A DNA stretch of 64,000 nt from Fibrobacterota bacterium (GTDB taxonomy: Bacteria > Fibrobacterota > Chitinivibrionia > Chitinivibrionales > Chitinispirillaceae): assembly GCA_023436205.1 (NCBI GenBank), contig JAEZKC010000117.1, forward strand, positions 133,726 through 197,725. The letters run 5' to 3'. Every line of letters begins with the position of its first letter. Position 1 is the first letter of the stretch. The translations under genes were made by a program, and so were the position numbers. Of this stretch, positions 53,101 through 61,827 are shown piece by piece. The notes below the pieces were generated by a model. The model was not told the DNA's origin. It saw only the letters and a list, made by a program, of their open reading frames with translations, and did not search any database.

Positions 53101-53938
53101 ATCGGTTAACTCTTTTGACGTAGATTCAGTTGATTTTACAAAAGAGGATAAGAATACAACCGTGTCCGTTTCCTCTGCATCGGTAAGCTTCGGTCAGGTA
53201 ATCATCGGATCATCTAAAACCGCTTCGATTACTCTTACCAATACCGGAAATGCAAATGCGCTTATCAGCGGACTGTATTTGAGCAAAGCTGAATTTACTC
53301 ACAATGGCGTAACGCCGATTACTCTTGTTCCGGGTGCTTCAAAAGTCATCACATTGACTTTTAAACCTCTTACCAATACTACTGTTATTGATACGCTCAT
53401 AATTATCAATGCCCCTGATGTTAACATCCAGAACATCAAAGTACGTATTAGTGGCCAGGGAATTACCCAGACAACATCTACCCTTCAGGTGACAATGACA
53501 CCTGACGGCAATGTGGTCGGCAATGCTATTGGACCACAGATAGCAATTAGGAATATTGGATCTCAATCGATCAACGTTTCGGATCTGATAGTGGAGTACT
53601 ACACCTATGATCCATCAGTCAGCATTGGTAATTTACGTGCTGATATTTACTACTGCACTGTGAATGGGGTCAGTGCGACATTCAGCAGACTGCCAGTGGT
53701 ATCGGGGAACACGACTCAGAAAGCTGATGTTGTTACAAAATTTTCTTTCCCCTCCGGCACACTTGGTGCTAACCAGGTTTTACCACTCAATTTTGGAATG
53801 CACAGTGCAGACTGGCAATATAATTTCAATGAGGCTGATGACTGGTCGCATGTGGTGGGAGCTGGAAATGCTGCACCAAATGTTGTTATTCGAAGCAAAA
53901 GTACCGGTGCAATCCTGTATGGATCAGAACCTAAATAA
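50144..53938 (+). CDS. Secreted M6-family metalloprotease with CBM3-like C-terminus
   Basis: A 1264-residue protein. The start is ATG 50144 with AAGGAGGGGT ahead, giving a signal peptide MVKKPLLLTVVIALMCSSLYA. The M6 peptidase domain (about 160-545) has LRGLTMLVDFPDDTATV, SVRDYFYDVSGGKLDYT and the zinc motif THVHENGH-type HENGHSLFNWADLYG (H326, H330). Several Ig-like repeats follow, including a choice-of-anchor D-like unit with NDGDKDLIINSVSVDNPSFT and SGNGIGYNLAVTPNPLNTGA. The last 150 residues resemble CBM3 (IRNIGSQSINVSDLIVEYYT, LPLNFGMHSADWQYNFNEAD-DWSHV), a module that binds cellulose or chitin. Protease and carbohydrate binding in one chain suggests attack on protein within polysaccharide material. 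Confidence 0.88.
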   Translation: MVKKPLLLTVVIALMCSSLYAVPLDGRLVSVDLPDGSSTLVKMYGSEYYVRMESPDGYTLATGKDGWLYYATLSEDSTELLPDTIRYIENRSSRSRAKNIIPSGKQKHLELNEKGLNKKIRAGKAKLHGKKKSEVQFFAPAPGASADNSTFESLNSSKIIGSLRGLTMLVDFPDDTATVAVDEIESMLNQPGYSENGNKGSVRDYFYDVSGGKLDYTNEVTGYYRAKYNKKYYADNTGDLLIKEALQHLIDNNYNFSNLTLDEKGNIIALNMMYAGEAIYSKDSYHSELHPHASSLDHMKLSGEVYAHNFQLTDISSKPYIGTYVHENGHSLFNWADLYGKKGIKGYCLMGTGCWGEDGHNPLVPNPYYCNLAGWESFSDITNAASGTRFYHDANSLTAYRYSNNSKSSEFFLIESRIKSGRNSAIPDSGLIIWHIDETFNANTFDPNYCWITIEQADGLFHLERDSNGGQDGDLFHDGYKNTFNDSTMPSANWWNGSKSALGINEISAISPRMSFSVNNGVQFNISISPSPVKDLATVQFFVTDGSLSGTAASLDLYCNDVFISNYDIILTAGYNSKQVQLGSYPEGIYQFRLTSGNTTIDKVDFQLFSPKAVISIIEGRTIFNDVPVGKTYYGDGVICNDGDKDLIINSVSVDNPSFTTQIDLPQTIAPNDFVQLNWSYTPDSRGIAEKGIITIVSNAANTPDAKIELSGNGIGYNLAVTPNPLNTGAKITFDIQDPSLDNTNAEFNLVRVIDNVSTVPVEQFTANITVGLNSIARPNWDTLSSGNYRVIMRFAGWMVPAAECDFVKNQTSFDYNLSVSPTVFSSGATLSFTMQNSAYVGKQAQFSLYQIFRGAPSVLVNQFTSIISSGTNSIAKIDWDYLPRGYYAVNMAVNGVTLDSYSFEKLQNPNIFQLSVSPSPVIERATVTYNVTDANLVGKTAYITCKQNGTIQFTRTQVMTSGVNTLNITFNEYTPLASGQYKMVLSVNSFDVDSVDFTKEDKNTTVSVSSASVSFGQVIIGSSKTASITLTNTGNANALISGLYLSKAEFTHNGVTPITLVPGASKVITLTFKPLTNTTVIDTLIIINAPDVNIQNIKVRISGQGITQTTSTLQVTMTPDGNVVGNAIGPQIAIRNIGSQSINVSDLIVEYYTYDPSVSIGNLRADIYYCTVNGVSATFSRLPVVSGNTTQKADVVTKFSFPSGTLGANQVLPLNFGMHSADWQYNFNEADDWSHVVGAGNAAPNVVIRSKSTGAILYGSEPK

Positions 53939-53962
53939 ATAACTACAAGCAACTCGATAGAG

Positions 53963-53980
53963 ACGGCCCGCTCGGGCCGT
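53963..53980 (+). terminator. Hairpin after the M6 protease gene
   Basis: ACGGCCCG/CGGGCCGT palindrome with a CT centre, 25 bp after the stop, followed by TTTCAT. The short T tract makes it a weak intrinsic terminator. Confidence 0.55.
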
Positions 53981-54000
53981 TTCATCTGGGTCTTCCGTAA

Positions 54001-54206
54001 TCGAAGTGTAACGCCTTCCAAAATGGAGAATGAGTATAGATAGAGTTCTTTACGGCGGGTTGCTTTTCGTGCAGTGGCGCAGTCTGGCAGTCGTGAGTTC
54101 TCTTTTTTGGTTAACGGCGAAGACGCCTTGTAGGGCACGAGTGGCATCTCCCGCTTTGGGGCACCCTTGCAAGTAGTGATCGGAGTCTAGTGATCACGAC
54201 TGAAGA
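54001..54206. repeat. About 200-bp dispersed block, copy B (contains R2)
   Basis: The counterpart of 20981-21180. Differences are mostly single bases and short insertions (for example GTGCAGTGGCGCAGTCTGGC here against GTGCAGTCTGGC). Confidence 0.8.
54109..54200 (+). repeat. Structured repeat R2, copy 3
   Basis: GGTTAACGGCGAAGACGCC to GATCACGAC. The 3' hairpin is GTGATC/GATCAC here. It lies after the M6 gene, as copies 1 and 2 lie after other plus-strand genes. Confidence 0.85.
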
Positions 54207-54251
54207 GAGATGTTCGAACCAATTATCTTTTCCTCTTCTCTTCAATTCTAA

Positions 54252-54279
54252 ATTCGATCATCGCTCATCGTCCATCGCA
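54252..54279. repeat. Dispersed repeat R3, copy 3
   Basis: TCGATCATCGCTCATCGTCC followed by ATCG; directly 3' of the 200-bp block. Confidence 0.7.
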
Positions 54280-54519
54280 GATTCTTTTCAATTACGATGA
54301 GGGATTACTGCGCTACTTAGCAATTTTAAAAGTACGATTAAGAACGCCAACGGACAGGTATTCTTCATCTGCTGTAAAGATAGAAAATGAAAGTAGTTAT
54401 TGTATTTTGTCGCACCAAACAAACTGGTGGCGATAGCTTTAAGCGGGTGCCTCAATGTGTAGTCATTTCATGTTCAGCTCTATCAGGATTGGTGGCAAGA
54501 AGAATAATGGCTGTGATTA

Positions 54520-54720
54520 TCAAATTGACAATTTCTGAATTGCGCCTTCATCGATAGCGATTGAATCTTGGGCCGTTTTTTTCCTTTTCGTAGCAGATAT
54601 ACGCCGAGCATACTTTTCTGTACTTAGATTTCGTCTAATTTTGTTTGGATCAGGATATTTAAACCGAAACTCTGGTGAATGTTTAAAAATTTGGTCGATT
54701 TCAGAAATCGCCCTTTTCAT
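54520..54720 (-). CDS. Small ORF, uncertain
   Basis: A 66-codon frame with basic composition (KRAISEIDQIFKHSPEFRFK, RRNLSTEKYARRISATKRKK). No domain and no clear ribosome site are seen. Its composition is protein-like, so it may be a small gene or a remnant. The rest of 54207-54914 holds the R3 copy, a short GC hairpin (CCGCGC/GCGCGG near 54767) and the promoter below. Confidence 0.3.
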   Translation of the reverse strand: MKRAISEIDQIFKHSPEFRFKYPDPNKIRRNLSTEKYARRISATKRKKTAQDSIAIDEGAIQKLSI

Positions 54721-54831
54721 ATTACCATCTAATGATGTTATGCGAGAGAGCGCCCATCCTGAACAACCGCGCTGGCGCGGTCACACTATGCAGCAAGCAG
54801 ATTGTCAATAGTCCCTCCACCACGGAAAACT

Positions 54832-54860
54832 TTGACTTTATATAAGTGAATATTTATACT
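54832..54860 (+). promoter_or_regulatory. Sigma-70-type promoter of the 818-residue secreted protein gene
   Basis: TTGACT at 54832-54837, exactly 17 bp spacer, TATACT at 54855-54860. The expected start of transcription is near 54867, giving a leader of roughly 48 nt before the AGGAGGG and ATG at 54915. Confidence 0.75.
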
Positions 54861-54914
54861 ATTGTCATCTCCGATTCATTCCAACAGTGAACATTCCATA
54901 GCAGGAGGGCAAAA

Positions 54915-57371
54915 ATGTTGATGTTTGATTCTCATTTCACCGCGCATGTTCATCTCATGTGTATTTTCCTACTTTTTACCGGTTTAACTTCCCTGCAGGC
55001 TAAGCAAACTCCACCCCTGCAGAGAATGGCCCACAAGTTTTTCCCCAAATCCGAGAAGTACCCTTTCAGGGCAACAGTATCCGATCTCGGCAGAGTACTT
55101 TCCAAGCGCACATTATCCGGGACAGGCACTATTTCCGGAACGGTCGTCGAGAATGACGGTATAACCTTGTATACTGGATTTGCACAAATCTCCGTTCTGG
55201 ATACATTCGGATTTGAGCTCAGAAACGCTTCTTCAAATTATAATGGTCATTTCGAAATCTCCGGTCTTCCTGCCGGCACCTACACGCTTATGATTGATAA
55301 AATTAACGGTGACATATCATTTCTCGGCAACACAAACAAGCCGTCATCTGCAAAATGGATCACTTTGGCCGAAGGCCAGTCCTCATCTGGCAATACTATG
55401 GTCATGCCTGCCTCATCTGCAAATGGAAAGGAAATCGAGATTACCATCTCCGGGACACTGATCCACGAATCATCTCCTTTACCGAATACATCCGGTACTA
55501 TCGTAGCAATTCAAGCAGAAAACGGGTATTATCACTACATCAGTTTCTTTTCAGGCTCTGATGGCAGCTTTTCTTCAAAAAGGCAGATTATACCAGGGGA
55601 CTATTACCTGATGATCGATCCCAATAATGGCTTTGAACCCCAGTGGTGGGACGGCACATCAGTGATGACAAGCCAACCAAAAGCAGTTTCTCTAACTACT
55701 GATATATCAGGAAAAGAGATTCACCTTCAAACGGGGGCAAGCATCTCCGGCACCATTTTCAAGCAGAATGGGGAAACAATTGACAAAGACTTCTATATTG
55801 AGCTTGTCGGGGAAAACGGATTGATCTATAAAGATACAGACCTGTCATCGGGAGACTCCACATTCAGTTTCAGAGGTATCCCCTCAGGATCGTACTATTT
55901 GAAGTACTCATGCTACACAAATGAAAGATACTACCGCTATTATCCCAATTCTGAAACACCCTCTGCAGCAACCCTTTTCACTTTTGCCAAAGGGCAGAAT
56001 ATAGTCGGCATTGACATTACAGTCCCAAATTCATCATCGCCGATCGTTAAAAAGGAAACTGCTATAATATCCGGGACCGCAACCTACCAAAATGCCCCGA
56101 TAGACTTCGACACCAGAGTGAAATTCTTTTACCAGAACCCAATTGGAAACTGGACCTCCAGCTCATCGGTCAACAGTGGCTTTTTCAGTGCATCTATAAA
56201 CGCATCTGAACCGTTCAAAGTATTGATGAGCCCGGAAACGCACTATTACGCAATGCCAACATGGTATCCCAACACCACAGATGAGACAGCTGCAGAGTAC
56301 ATCACCATTGATCCTTTCGATGCTGAAAATATCAGTATTCAGGTGCAGTCGGGTGGAAGTGCCGGGTGCTTTCTGAGAGACGAAAACGGTATCTCCACAG
56401 ATTTTAAAGCACTGTCCAGTCTGGAATTGGGATATGTATTCTTTATTGATGGGAATAGTGAAAATTCAGAAACGCCATATACGCGATTGACCCCATTGAA
56501 CGGCCTAAGGTTCACCGGCCTGGAACCGGGAACTCATACCGCATGGGCTTGTCTTCTAAGTGAAGGCACAAAGGGTCCTGAAGCTATGGCAGGTAAACAA
56601 GGATATTCACCCGGAACCCAACTGGGTCCCTTTACAGTAGCAGAGAGCATAACCACTGTCATTCCGAATTCAATGAATCTGAAATCCGGAACAATACATT
56701 TAACTGTTCCCTATGGTCAAAATGCTTTGGCAGCTTGTTACGATAGCCATAACAGGTTGGTAGCTTTCATAATGCTCGATGATCACGGGCGACCAACCAT
56801 AAGCCGCTTCTTTCAGCCAGACAGAGACTATTCTCTGACAAGTTCCGTATTCAGCAGCACCCCGGTGACTATACCTTTTCTGTCATCCGGGGAATATAAA
56901 CTTGCGATAATGTCACCGGGAAGTAATGACTACCAAGCCAATATGCAGTGGTACGGAATGGACCAGAAGATCACTGTTGACAACATAGTGATCGAGGAGA
57001 ACCTTTTTCTCTACCCGGATATTCCTGCCCAGGCCAAAACTATTACTGTAACAGACGGACAGATCACAAACGTTTCGTTTGCAAATACCAGCATCAATGC
57101 AAAAGCGAAAAACATTACGGGAGGTTTGTCTTTATATGCACAGAACCGACCAGCCTGTACCATCAGCTATAGTCTTGGCAGGTCTGCAGATAAAAAATGC
57201 AGCATTTCTGTTTTTTCGGTTGACGGCCGGTGCATAAAGAAGTGGAATTTATCTTCCGTTAAGGGGACTTTAAGCCTGGGAGGCAGAAACAAAGTTCCTA
57301 ACGGGACATATCTGGTTGTTCTATCAAACGGAGTTCAGCAGAGGACGATGCGCCTGCCCATAATGAAATAG
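54915..57371 (+). CDS. Large secreted protein with carboxypeptidase-regulatory-like repeats and sorting-type C-terminus
   Basis: An 818-residue exported protein (hydrophobic segment HVHLMCIFLLFTGLTSLQA near residues 10-30). At least four beta-sandwich units of the CarboxypepD_reg/Cna-B type follow, marked by ISGTVVENDGITLYTGFAQI, NYNGHFEISGLPAGTYTLMI, ISGTIFKQNGETIDKDFYIE and FRGIPSGSYYLKYSCYTNE. The last 80 residues (SVFSVDGRCIKKWNLSSVKG ... VPNGTYLVVLSNGVQQRTMR) resemble the C-terminal type A sorting domain of type IX secretion, also present in the two GH43 proteins below. AGGAGGG lies in front of the ATG. A surface or adhesive role is likely; no catalytic domain is seen. Confidence 0.75.
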   Translation: MLMFDSHFTAHVHLMCIFLLFTGLTSLQAKQTPPLQRMAHKFFPKSEKYPFRATVSDLGRVLSKRTLSGTGTISGTVVENDGITLYTGFAQISVLDTFGFELRNASSNYNGHFEISGLPAGTYTLMIDKINGDISFLGNTNKPSSAKWITLAEGQSSSGNTMVMPASSANGKEIEITISGTLIHESSPLPNTSGTIVAIQAENGYYHYISFFSGSDGSFSSKRQIIPGDYYLMIDPNNGFEPQWWDGTSVMTSQPKAVSLTTDISGKEIHLQTGASISGTIFKQNGETIDKDFYIELVGENGLIYKDTDLSSGDSTFSFRGIPSGSYYLKYSCYTNERYYRYYPNSETPSAATLFTFAKGQNIVGIDITVPNSSSPIVKKETAIISGTATYQNAPIDFDTRVKFFYQNPIGNWTSSSSVNSGFFSASINASEPFKVLMSPETHYYAMPTWYPNTTDETAAEYITIDPFDAENISIQVQSGGSAGCFLRDENGISTDFKALSSLELGYVFFIDGNSENSETPYTRLTPLNGLRFTGLEPGTHTAWACLLSEGTKGPEAMAGKQGYSPGTQLGPFTVAESITTVIPNSMNLKSGTIHLTVPYGQNALAACYDSHNRLVAFIMLDDHGRPTISRFFQPDRDYSLTSSVFSSTPVTIPFLSSGEYKLAIMSPGSNDYQANMQWYGMDQKITVDNIVIEENLFLYPDIPAQAKTITVTDGQITNVSFANTSINAKAKNITGGLSLYAQNRPACTISYSLGRSADKKCSISVFSVDGRCIKKWNLSSVKGTLSLGGRNKVPNGTYLVVLSNGVQQRTMRLPIMK

Positions 57372-57561
57372 CAGGAAAGAGTAAATTCACCGGGTTTTGC
57401 GGCTTGCCCCGTATAAGCCCCGGGATCGGCGACTATGGGGGAATCCGTGTACTGATATAATCGAGGCGTGCACCAGTTATCCGCATTACTGTGAAAGAGG
57501 GATGCTGGTGTGGAGAATATCAGTTCCCCGAATAGAGAGCAAATGACTATAACTGTTGAAT

Positions 57562-57927
57562 TTACCTGCGCCTTGCCAACGCCTGCTCAACTGACTCAAG
57601 AAGGGATTCGCGGCTGTAAGGTTTTTGCAGAAAAACATCCCAGAGTCCACTCTGCTCTTCAACAGAGTCAACAGAAGAGACCAAAACCACAGCAATATGT
57701 GCACAATGCGTTTTTCCCCGTATCATGCTTATAAGTTCTCTTCCGTCGTAGTAGGGCATCATCAAGTCGCTTATGAGAACATCGGGGCAGATGTTCGCAG
57801 AATTTGAAATCCACTCCCAGCACTCCTCTGAATCGGAGAAGGCAAAAACGGAATGGCCGCTTTTTTTGATAAATAGAGTTGTAAGCTCAAGAAGCGCCCA
57901 GTCATCATCAACAATTGCAACAACCAT
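57562..57927 (-). CDS. CheY-like single-domain response regulator
   Basis: A 121-residue receiver domain: VVAIVDDDWALLEL (acidic pair), VLISDLMMPYYDGREL (phosphoacceptor D at about 53), VVLVSSVDS (conserved S/T) and VFLQKPYSRESLLE (K). No output domain. It follows the KaiC-like gene by 25 bp on the same strand, so they are likely to be one unit. Confidence 0.9.
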   Translation of the reverse strand: MVVAIVDDDWALLELTTLFIKKSGHSVFAFSDSEECWEWISNSANICPDVLISDLMMPYYDGRELISMIRGKTHCAHIAVVLVSSVDSVEEQSGLWDVFLQKPYSRESLLESVEQALARRR

Positions 57928-57952
57928 TTGTCACCCCGACTATATTCCAGGC

Positions 57953-59389
57953 TCAATATTGAATACGCAGCCTGCGCATCACATCACGAGTCTCCTCTTC
58001 CAATTCACAGATACTGAAACCGCCCTTGCCAATATGGAAGCTCTTTGTATCTGAACGGTACCAGCTTTCCCGCATTTTTACAACAGATAGAAATTTGCAT
58101 ACATGCTCAGAGCTCCTCAGATAACGAAGCAGAATTACCGATTCGGACAACTGCTCCACAAATTCAGTTTTGGCATTGACAAGATCCGAAAACAACGGAA
58201 TGACCTTACTTACTACCAGAGTTGCATTACAGCAATTCAAGTGATCAAGCAGTGCCGAAAAAAACAGGGGAAAACGCTCCTCGTAAAGCATGGCCATATC
58301 AAAGCTTTCGATTCCATCAATAAAAACTCTCTTTTCTCCCTCACCCTGCGACTCCAGTGCCTGGAGCAGTTTCTGCGCTGCAGCATCGAGAATCAAACCC
58401 TGCGGAGGCTGCCACAAAAGCTGAATGGTTCCATTCTCCACATAGTTTCTCAGCGGCATATCAAGGTTATCGGTCTTTCTGAGAAGCTGCTCCGGAGTTT
58501 CAAGAAAACCCATGTACACACCCCGTTGGCCTTTTCTGGCTCCCTCTATCAGAAAGGAAAGCCCCAGCGTCGTTTTACCGGTTCCCGGCATTCCCAAAAC
58601 AGCCAGATTTGACCCGGTAAAAATTCCTCCATCCATAAGTGAATCCAATTCCGGAATTCCCATTGCCATACGCCTGCGCTCTTTTCTTTCCATTTTTTCC
58701 ACAGGCACTGGCAACGTCTCCAGGCGAGGATAAACCTGCAGCCCATCGCCAGTAAGATCAACAGCATGCATTCCGGACAGAAACGCACTGCCCCGAGTCT
58801 TGTGGACAGTGATCTGCTTAAAGGACCGGGGCCCCTTGCTCAAATCATTGAGCTCCACGATACTGTCAACCACAGTCAGCGCCGGATTGGGTTCGGACTG
58901 CTTTATGGTAAGAATGGTGGTACAGGAGTTAATTCTTGTGAGTGCGCGCAGCTGGGAAACGAATTCTATGAAATCTATCTTTTCTGGAGACTGAAACAGA
59001 GCATTTTCTATTCCTTCAAATATGAACATATCCGCTTTTCTGTGCTGTATAGTATCTCCAATCAGATTCACCAGACTAATTATTCCGCTTTTTTTGATCT
59101 GACCTTCAGCCATAAGATAATAAAGCGACTCGGGAACTGCCCCCTTATCGTAGAAGGAAAAGGGCTCCAGATGGGAGATTATCTCGTGAGGGCTTTCGGT
59201 AAGCAGGTTGAGGTACACACAGCGCATCTGTCGGGTGCGGATAAGATTAAAACAGATCTGATGACAGAGAACGGTCTTCCCCGTGCCTGGAGGGCCATAG
59301 ATCAGGTGGGTGTCGTTTCTTACAAGTCCGCCCTTCAAAATGGTATCCAGCCCGGGAACGCCGGTTGAAAGCCTGTTTTGCAGGTCCAT
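57953..59389 (-). CDS. Double-domain KaiC-like RecA-fold ATPase
   Basis: A 478-residue protein with two RecA/KaiC domains. The first has STGVPGLDTILKGG and Walker A IYGPPGTGKT (about 31-40), the second has MGIPELDSLMDGGIFTGSN and Walker A LGMPGTGKT (about 262-270), and FIDGIESFD is the second Walker B. It is shorter than cyanobacterial KaiC (about 519 residues), and the C-terminal end lacks the KaiC A-loop-type sequence. No kaiA or kaiB is nearby. Non-clock KaiC homologues act in signal transduction; the CheY-like gene next door supports this. Confidence 0.87.
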   Translation of the reverse strand: MDLQNRLSTGVPGLDTILKGGLVRNDTHLIYGPPGTGKTVLCHQICFNLIRTRQMRCVYLNLLTESPHEIISHLEPFSFYDKGAVPESLYYLMAEGQIKKSGIISLVNLIGDTIQHRKADMFIFEGIENALFQSPEKIDFIEFVSQLRALTRINSCTTILTIKQSEPNPALTVVDSIVELNDLSKGPRSFKQITVHKTRGSAFLSGMHAVDLTGDGLQVYPRLETLPVPVEKMERKERRRMAMGIPELDSLMDGGIFTGSNLAVLGMPGTGKTTLGLSFLIEGARKGQRGVYMGFLETPEQLLRKTDNLDMPLRNYVENGTIQLLWQPPQGLILDAAAQKLLQALESQGEGEKRVFIDGIESFDMAMLYEERFPLFFSALLDHLNCCNATLVVSKVIPLFSDLVNAKTEFVEQLSESVILLRYLRSSEHVCKFLSVVKMRESWYRSDTKSFHIGKGGFSICELEEETRDVMRRLRIQY

Positions 59390-59456
59390 ATATGTTCAAC
59401 TCCGATCGAGATAACCGGGAATGATTAGCAAACCAGAGACAAACTGCGCGCCAGAA

Positions 59457-59621
59457 CTAAAATGAAAACCTGCCTCTTCCCAGAAAAGAGAGCACCGCCA
59501 GAACGATGAATACAAAGAAAAGAATCTTGGCCGCATAGATACTGGTTCCCGCCACATTACCGAAACCGAACAGTGCCGCAATGACTGCCACCACAAGAAA
59601 CACGATCGCAAGAGTTAACAT
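59457..59621 (-). CDS. DUF1328 (YtjA) small membrane protein
   Basis: A 54-residue protein, MLTLAIVFLVVAVIAALFGF then GNVAGTSIYAAKILFFVFIV and LAVLSFLGRGRFSF, the complete DUF1328 pattern with two hydrophobic segments. GGAG precedes the ATG by about eight bases. It is too short for typical ORF cut-offs. It lies 67 bp upstream of the KaiC-like gene on the same strand. The function is unknown; in other bacteria homologues respond to stress. The remaining gap to 59891 holds nothing recognisable. Confidence 0.9.
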   Translation of the reverse strand: MLTLAIVFLVVAVIAALFGFGNVAGTSIYAAKILFFVFIVLAVLSFLGRGRFSF

Positions 59622-59891
59622 GATTTGAGCTCCATTTTAACAGGTTGCAATAAAAACAGCCGACCTGCTCAGGAACTGCAATTATCAAGCCAACGTAGGA
59701 TCCGGGTATTCAAACCCTTCCAGCGCCTGCACGGCGAGATAAGGGTGCAACTTTCTTTTACCCTGAATAGTTAATTTAAACACGTATTACAAAAAAATTA
59801 GACCTGCAGTCACCTACCGACCGCAGATCTTTTTCCAATCTCCTAAAAGAGGCTCTTATCCTAAGATTTTTGAAGCACTATTTACCAGCTC

Positions 59892-61748
59892 TCATTTTAT
59901 CAAATTAACCTTTGATACACCCGACCACCCATTTGATTCCATTTTCAGTAAATACTGCCCGCTTTTCAGACTATGGGTTGACAATTCAAGTACATCAGCA
60001 GTACCACCGTTACTATACCGGCTCATCATCCGCTGACCATTTATTGAATACAGTTCCACCTTGACACCGCTCCCCACATTCTTAATCTGGATAACCGATG
60101 ACTGTGGGTTAAATTTTACTTCCCCTTTATACATTTTTGATTTCTGTTTACCAACAATGGAGGTCGGTTTTATCAATCTGATTTTATCAATGTTTGGCCC
60201 ACCATCACTTGTTGCGGATGTGAATTTAACAGTATTGACACCTTTAACCAATGCCAGCTGAACATTTTTTACATCCCAGGTTGTCCAGGAGCCCGTTACG
60301 TCAAAGTTCACAGCATTGTAGACTTCCGTTCCATTAACAGCTACCGAGACTCTACGGGCGGCTGTCGATCCGTTCGCAAATGCAATTTCCACACTCTTTT
60401 CACCCGATTCAGATACGCAAACGGCAAACTCTATGGAGGATCCGATTTCGTTGTCGAAGTTTGCATAACCTGTACCTGAGAACCCGCTATTAGTAGATTC
60501 AGAAACGGACTTGTACATGGTAGTATTTTCCGCCTCGTAATTACTTGAATCTGTTGCTATAAATGTAAAGGCAGCGGTGAGATTAACATTAGATTTCAGC
60601 GAAGGAACCGTATATGAAGAGTTTGTACCCGAGTAATCACCCGACCATCCGGAGAAAACCCAGCCACCATGCGGGACAGCAGTAAAAGTGACCGATGCAT
60701 TTTCCGCCAGTGATGACCCTGCGGGATTCTGTTGAATCACTCCTCCCGGGCCAGCCGTCGTTTTGACAGTGTAGCTAACAGTGTTTATTTTGGGAACCCC
60801 GGTCGTCGTTCTTACAATCTTTTTCAATGTTCCGTCGCTGTTATACTCAAGTTTATCGATACAAACTGACCTTCGATACGTTCCCCCGTTGGGAAGACCG
60901 GCATCATGGTAAATAAAGTACCAGTTTCCCTTGAACTGAACGATCGCCTGATGATTGGTGGAACAATTGGGAATACGGTCATTGAGGACTCCCACATAGT
61001 TCCAAGGGCCGTTGATACTGGTGCTTGTGGCATATTCTATTGTGGATGGAAACCCGGATGCCGCATAAGAGAAATAGTAGAGGTTGTTTCTTTTATGAAT
61101 CCAGGGCGCTTCAAAAAAGTTTCTTAGATTAACTGTTTCAACCGGGCCATCGAGTTCTATCATATTGGTTTTGAGCTTAACCCTTCTGCTCGCCCCCCAG
61201 GACCCCCAGAACAAATAGGGAGTCCCGTTATCGATATAAACAGCCGGATCAATATTCAGAGCAATTGAATTCGGTGTTTGATCTGTTATTAGCGCTTTTC
61301 CACCCATTGCGTCTCTGTAAGGACCTAGCGGATGATCTGCCACTGCAACTCCGATGGCGAAGCCTTCGTTAACTTTTATTGTCTTGTGTGTCATGGGGAC
61401 ATACCACCAGAACTTTCCATTGTTTTCAACTACATGGCCGGCAAAGGCGTTTCCACTTGCCCATGAGAAACTGGCCGGAGTCAACCGGACACCATGATCG
61501 GTCCAGTTGACCATGTCGGCGGTAGAGAAAATTCTCCAATCACGCATGACGAAAAATTCGCCACTGCCGGTTTGCTCATCATGTCCGGTAAAGAGATACA
61601 GCGAATCCTTGTAAACGATCGCACACGGATCGGCGGTATGAATACTTTTTACGATCGGATTTCCACTGTACTCCTGAGCATACAAAGTTGCTGAGCATAT
61701 GAATACGATTACTAACAAACTCACTATTTCATATTTATTCTTTCTCAT
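59892..61748 (-). CDS. GH43 glycoside hydrolase with bacterial-repeat, CBM6-like module and sorting domain
   Basis: A 618-residue enzyme. The ATG at 61748 (GAGGTAAT ahead) gives a signal peptide MRKNKYEIVSLLVIVFICSA-TLYAQ. The GH43 five-bladed propeller (about 27-320) shows HTADPCAIVYKDSLYLFTGH (catalytic base D), NIDPAVYIDNGTPYLFWGSW (pKa D) and LRNFFEAPWIHKRNNLYYFS (acid E). Then follow a Listeria-Bacteroides-type repeat (TFTAVPHGGWVFSGWSGDYS), a CBM6-like module (YEAENTTMYKSVSESTNSGF to DGGPNIDKIRL) and a C-terminal type IX-like domain. Xylosidase or arabinofuranosidase activity is typical; substrate is not certain. Confidence 0.9.
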   Translation of the reverse strand: MRKNKYEIVSLLVIVFICSATLYAQEYSGNPIVKSIHTADPCAIVYKDSLYLFTGHDEQTGSGEFFVMRDWRIFSTADMVNWTDHGVRLTPASFSWASGNAFAGHVVENNGKFWWYVPMTHKTIKVNEGFAIGVAVADHPLGPYRDAMGGKALITDQTPNSIALNIDPAVYIDNGTPYLFWGSWGASRRVKLKTNMIELDGPVETVNLRNFFEAPWIHKRNNLYYFSYAASGFPSTIEYATSTSINGPWNYVGVLNDRIPNCSTNHQAIVQFKGNWYFIYHDAGLPNGGTYRRSVCIDKLEYNSDGTLKKIVRTTTGVPKINTVSYTVKTTAGPGGVIQQNPAGSSLAENASVTFTAVPHGGWVFSGWSGDYSGTNSSYTVPSLKSNVNLTAAFTFIATDSSNYEAENTTMYKSVSESTNSGFSGTGYANFDNEIGSSIEFAVCVSESGEKSVEIAFANGSTAARRVSVAVNGTEVYNAVNFDVTGSWTTWDVKNVQLALVKGVNTVKFTSATSDGGPNIDKIRLIKPTSIVGKQKSKMYKGEVKFNPQSSVIQIKNVGSGVKVELYSINGQRMMSRYSNGGTADVLELSTHSLKSGQYLLKMESNGWSGVSKVNLIK

Positions 61749-61827
61749 ATTACCTCGATTGTGCTGCTGTAGAAATGTATCAGAATTCATCTATTGTCGT
61801 TATGGAAAACGACAATAGATGATCCTG

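Noticed and set aside
57953..59389. Circadian clock KaiC
   Set aside because: It is shorter than clock KaiC, lacks the usual tail, and there are no kaiA or kaiB genes nearby.
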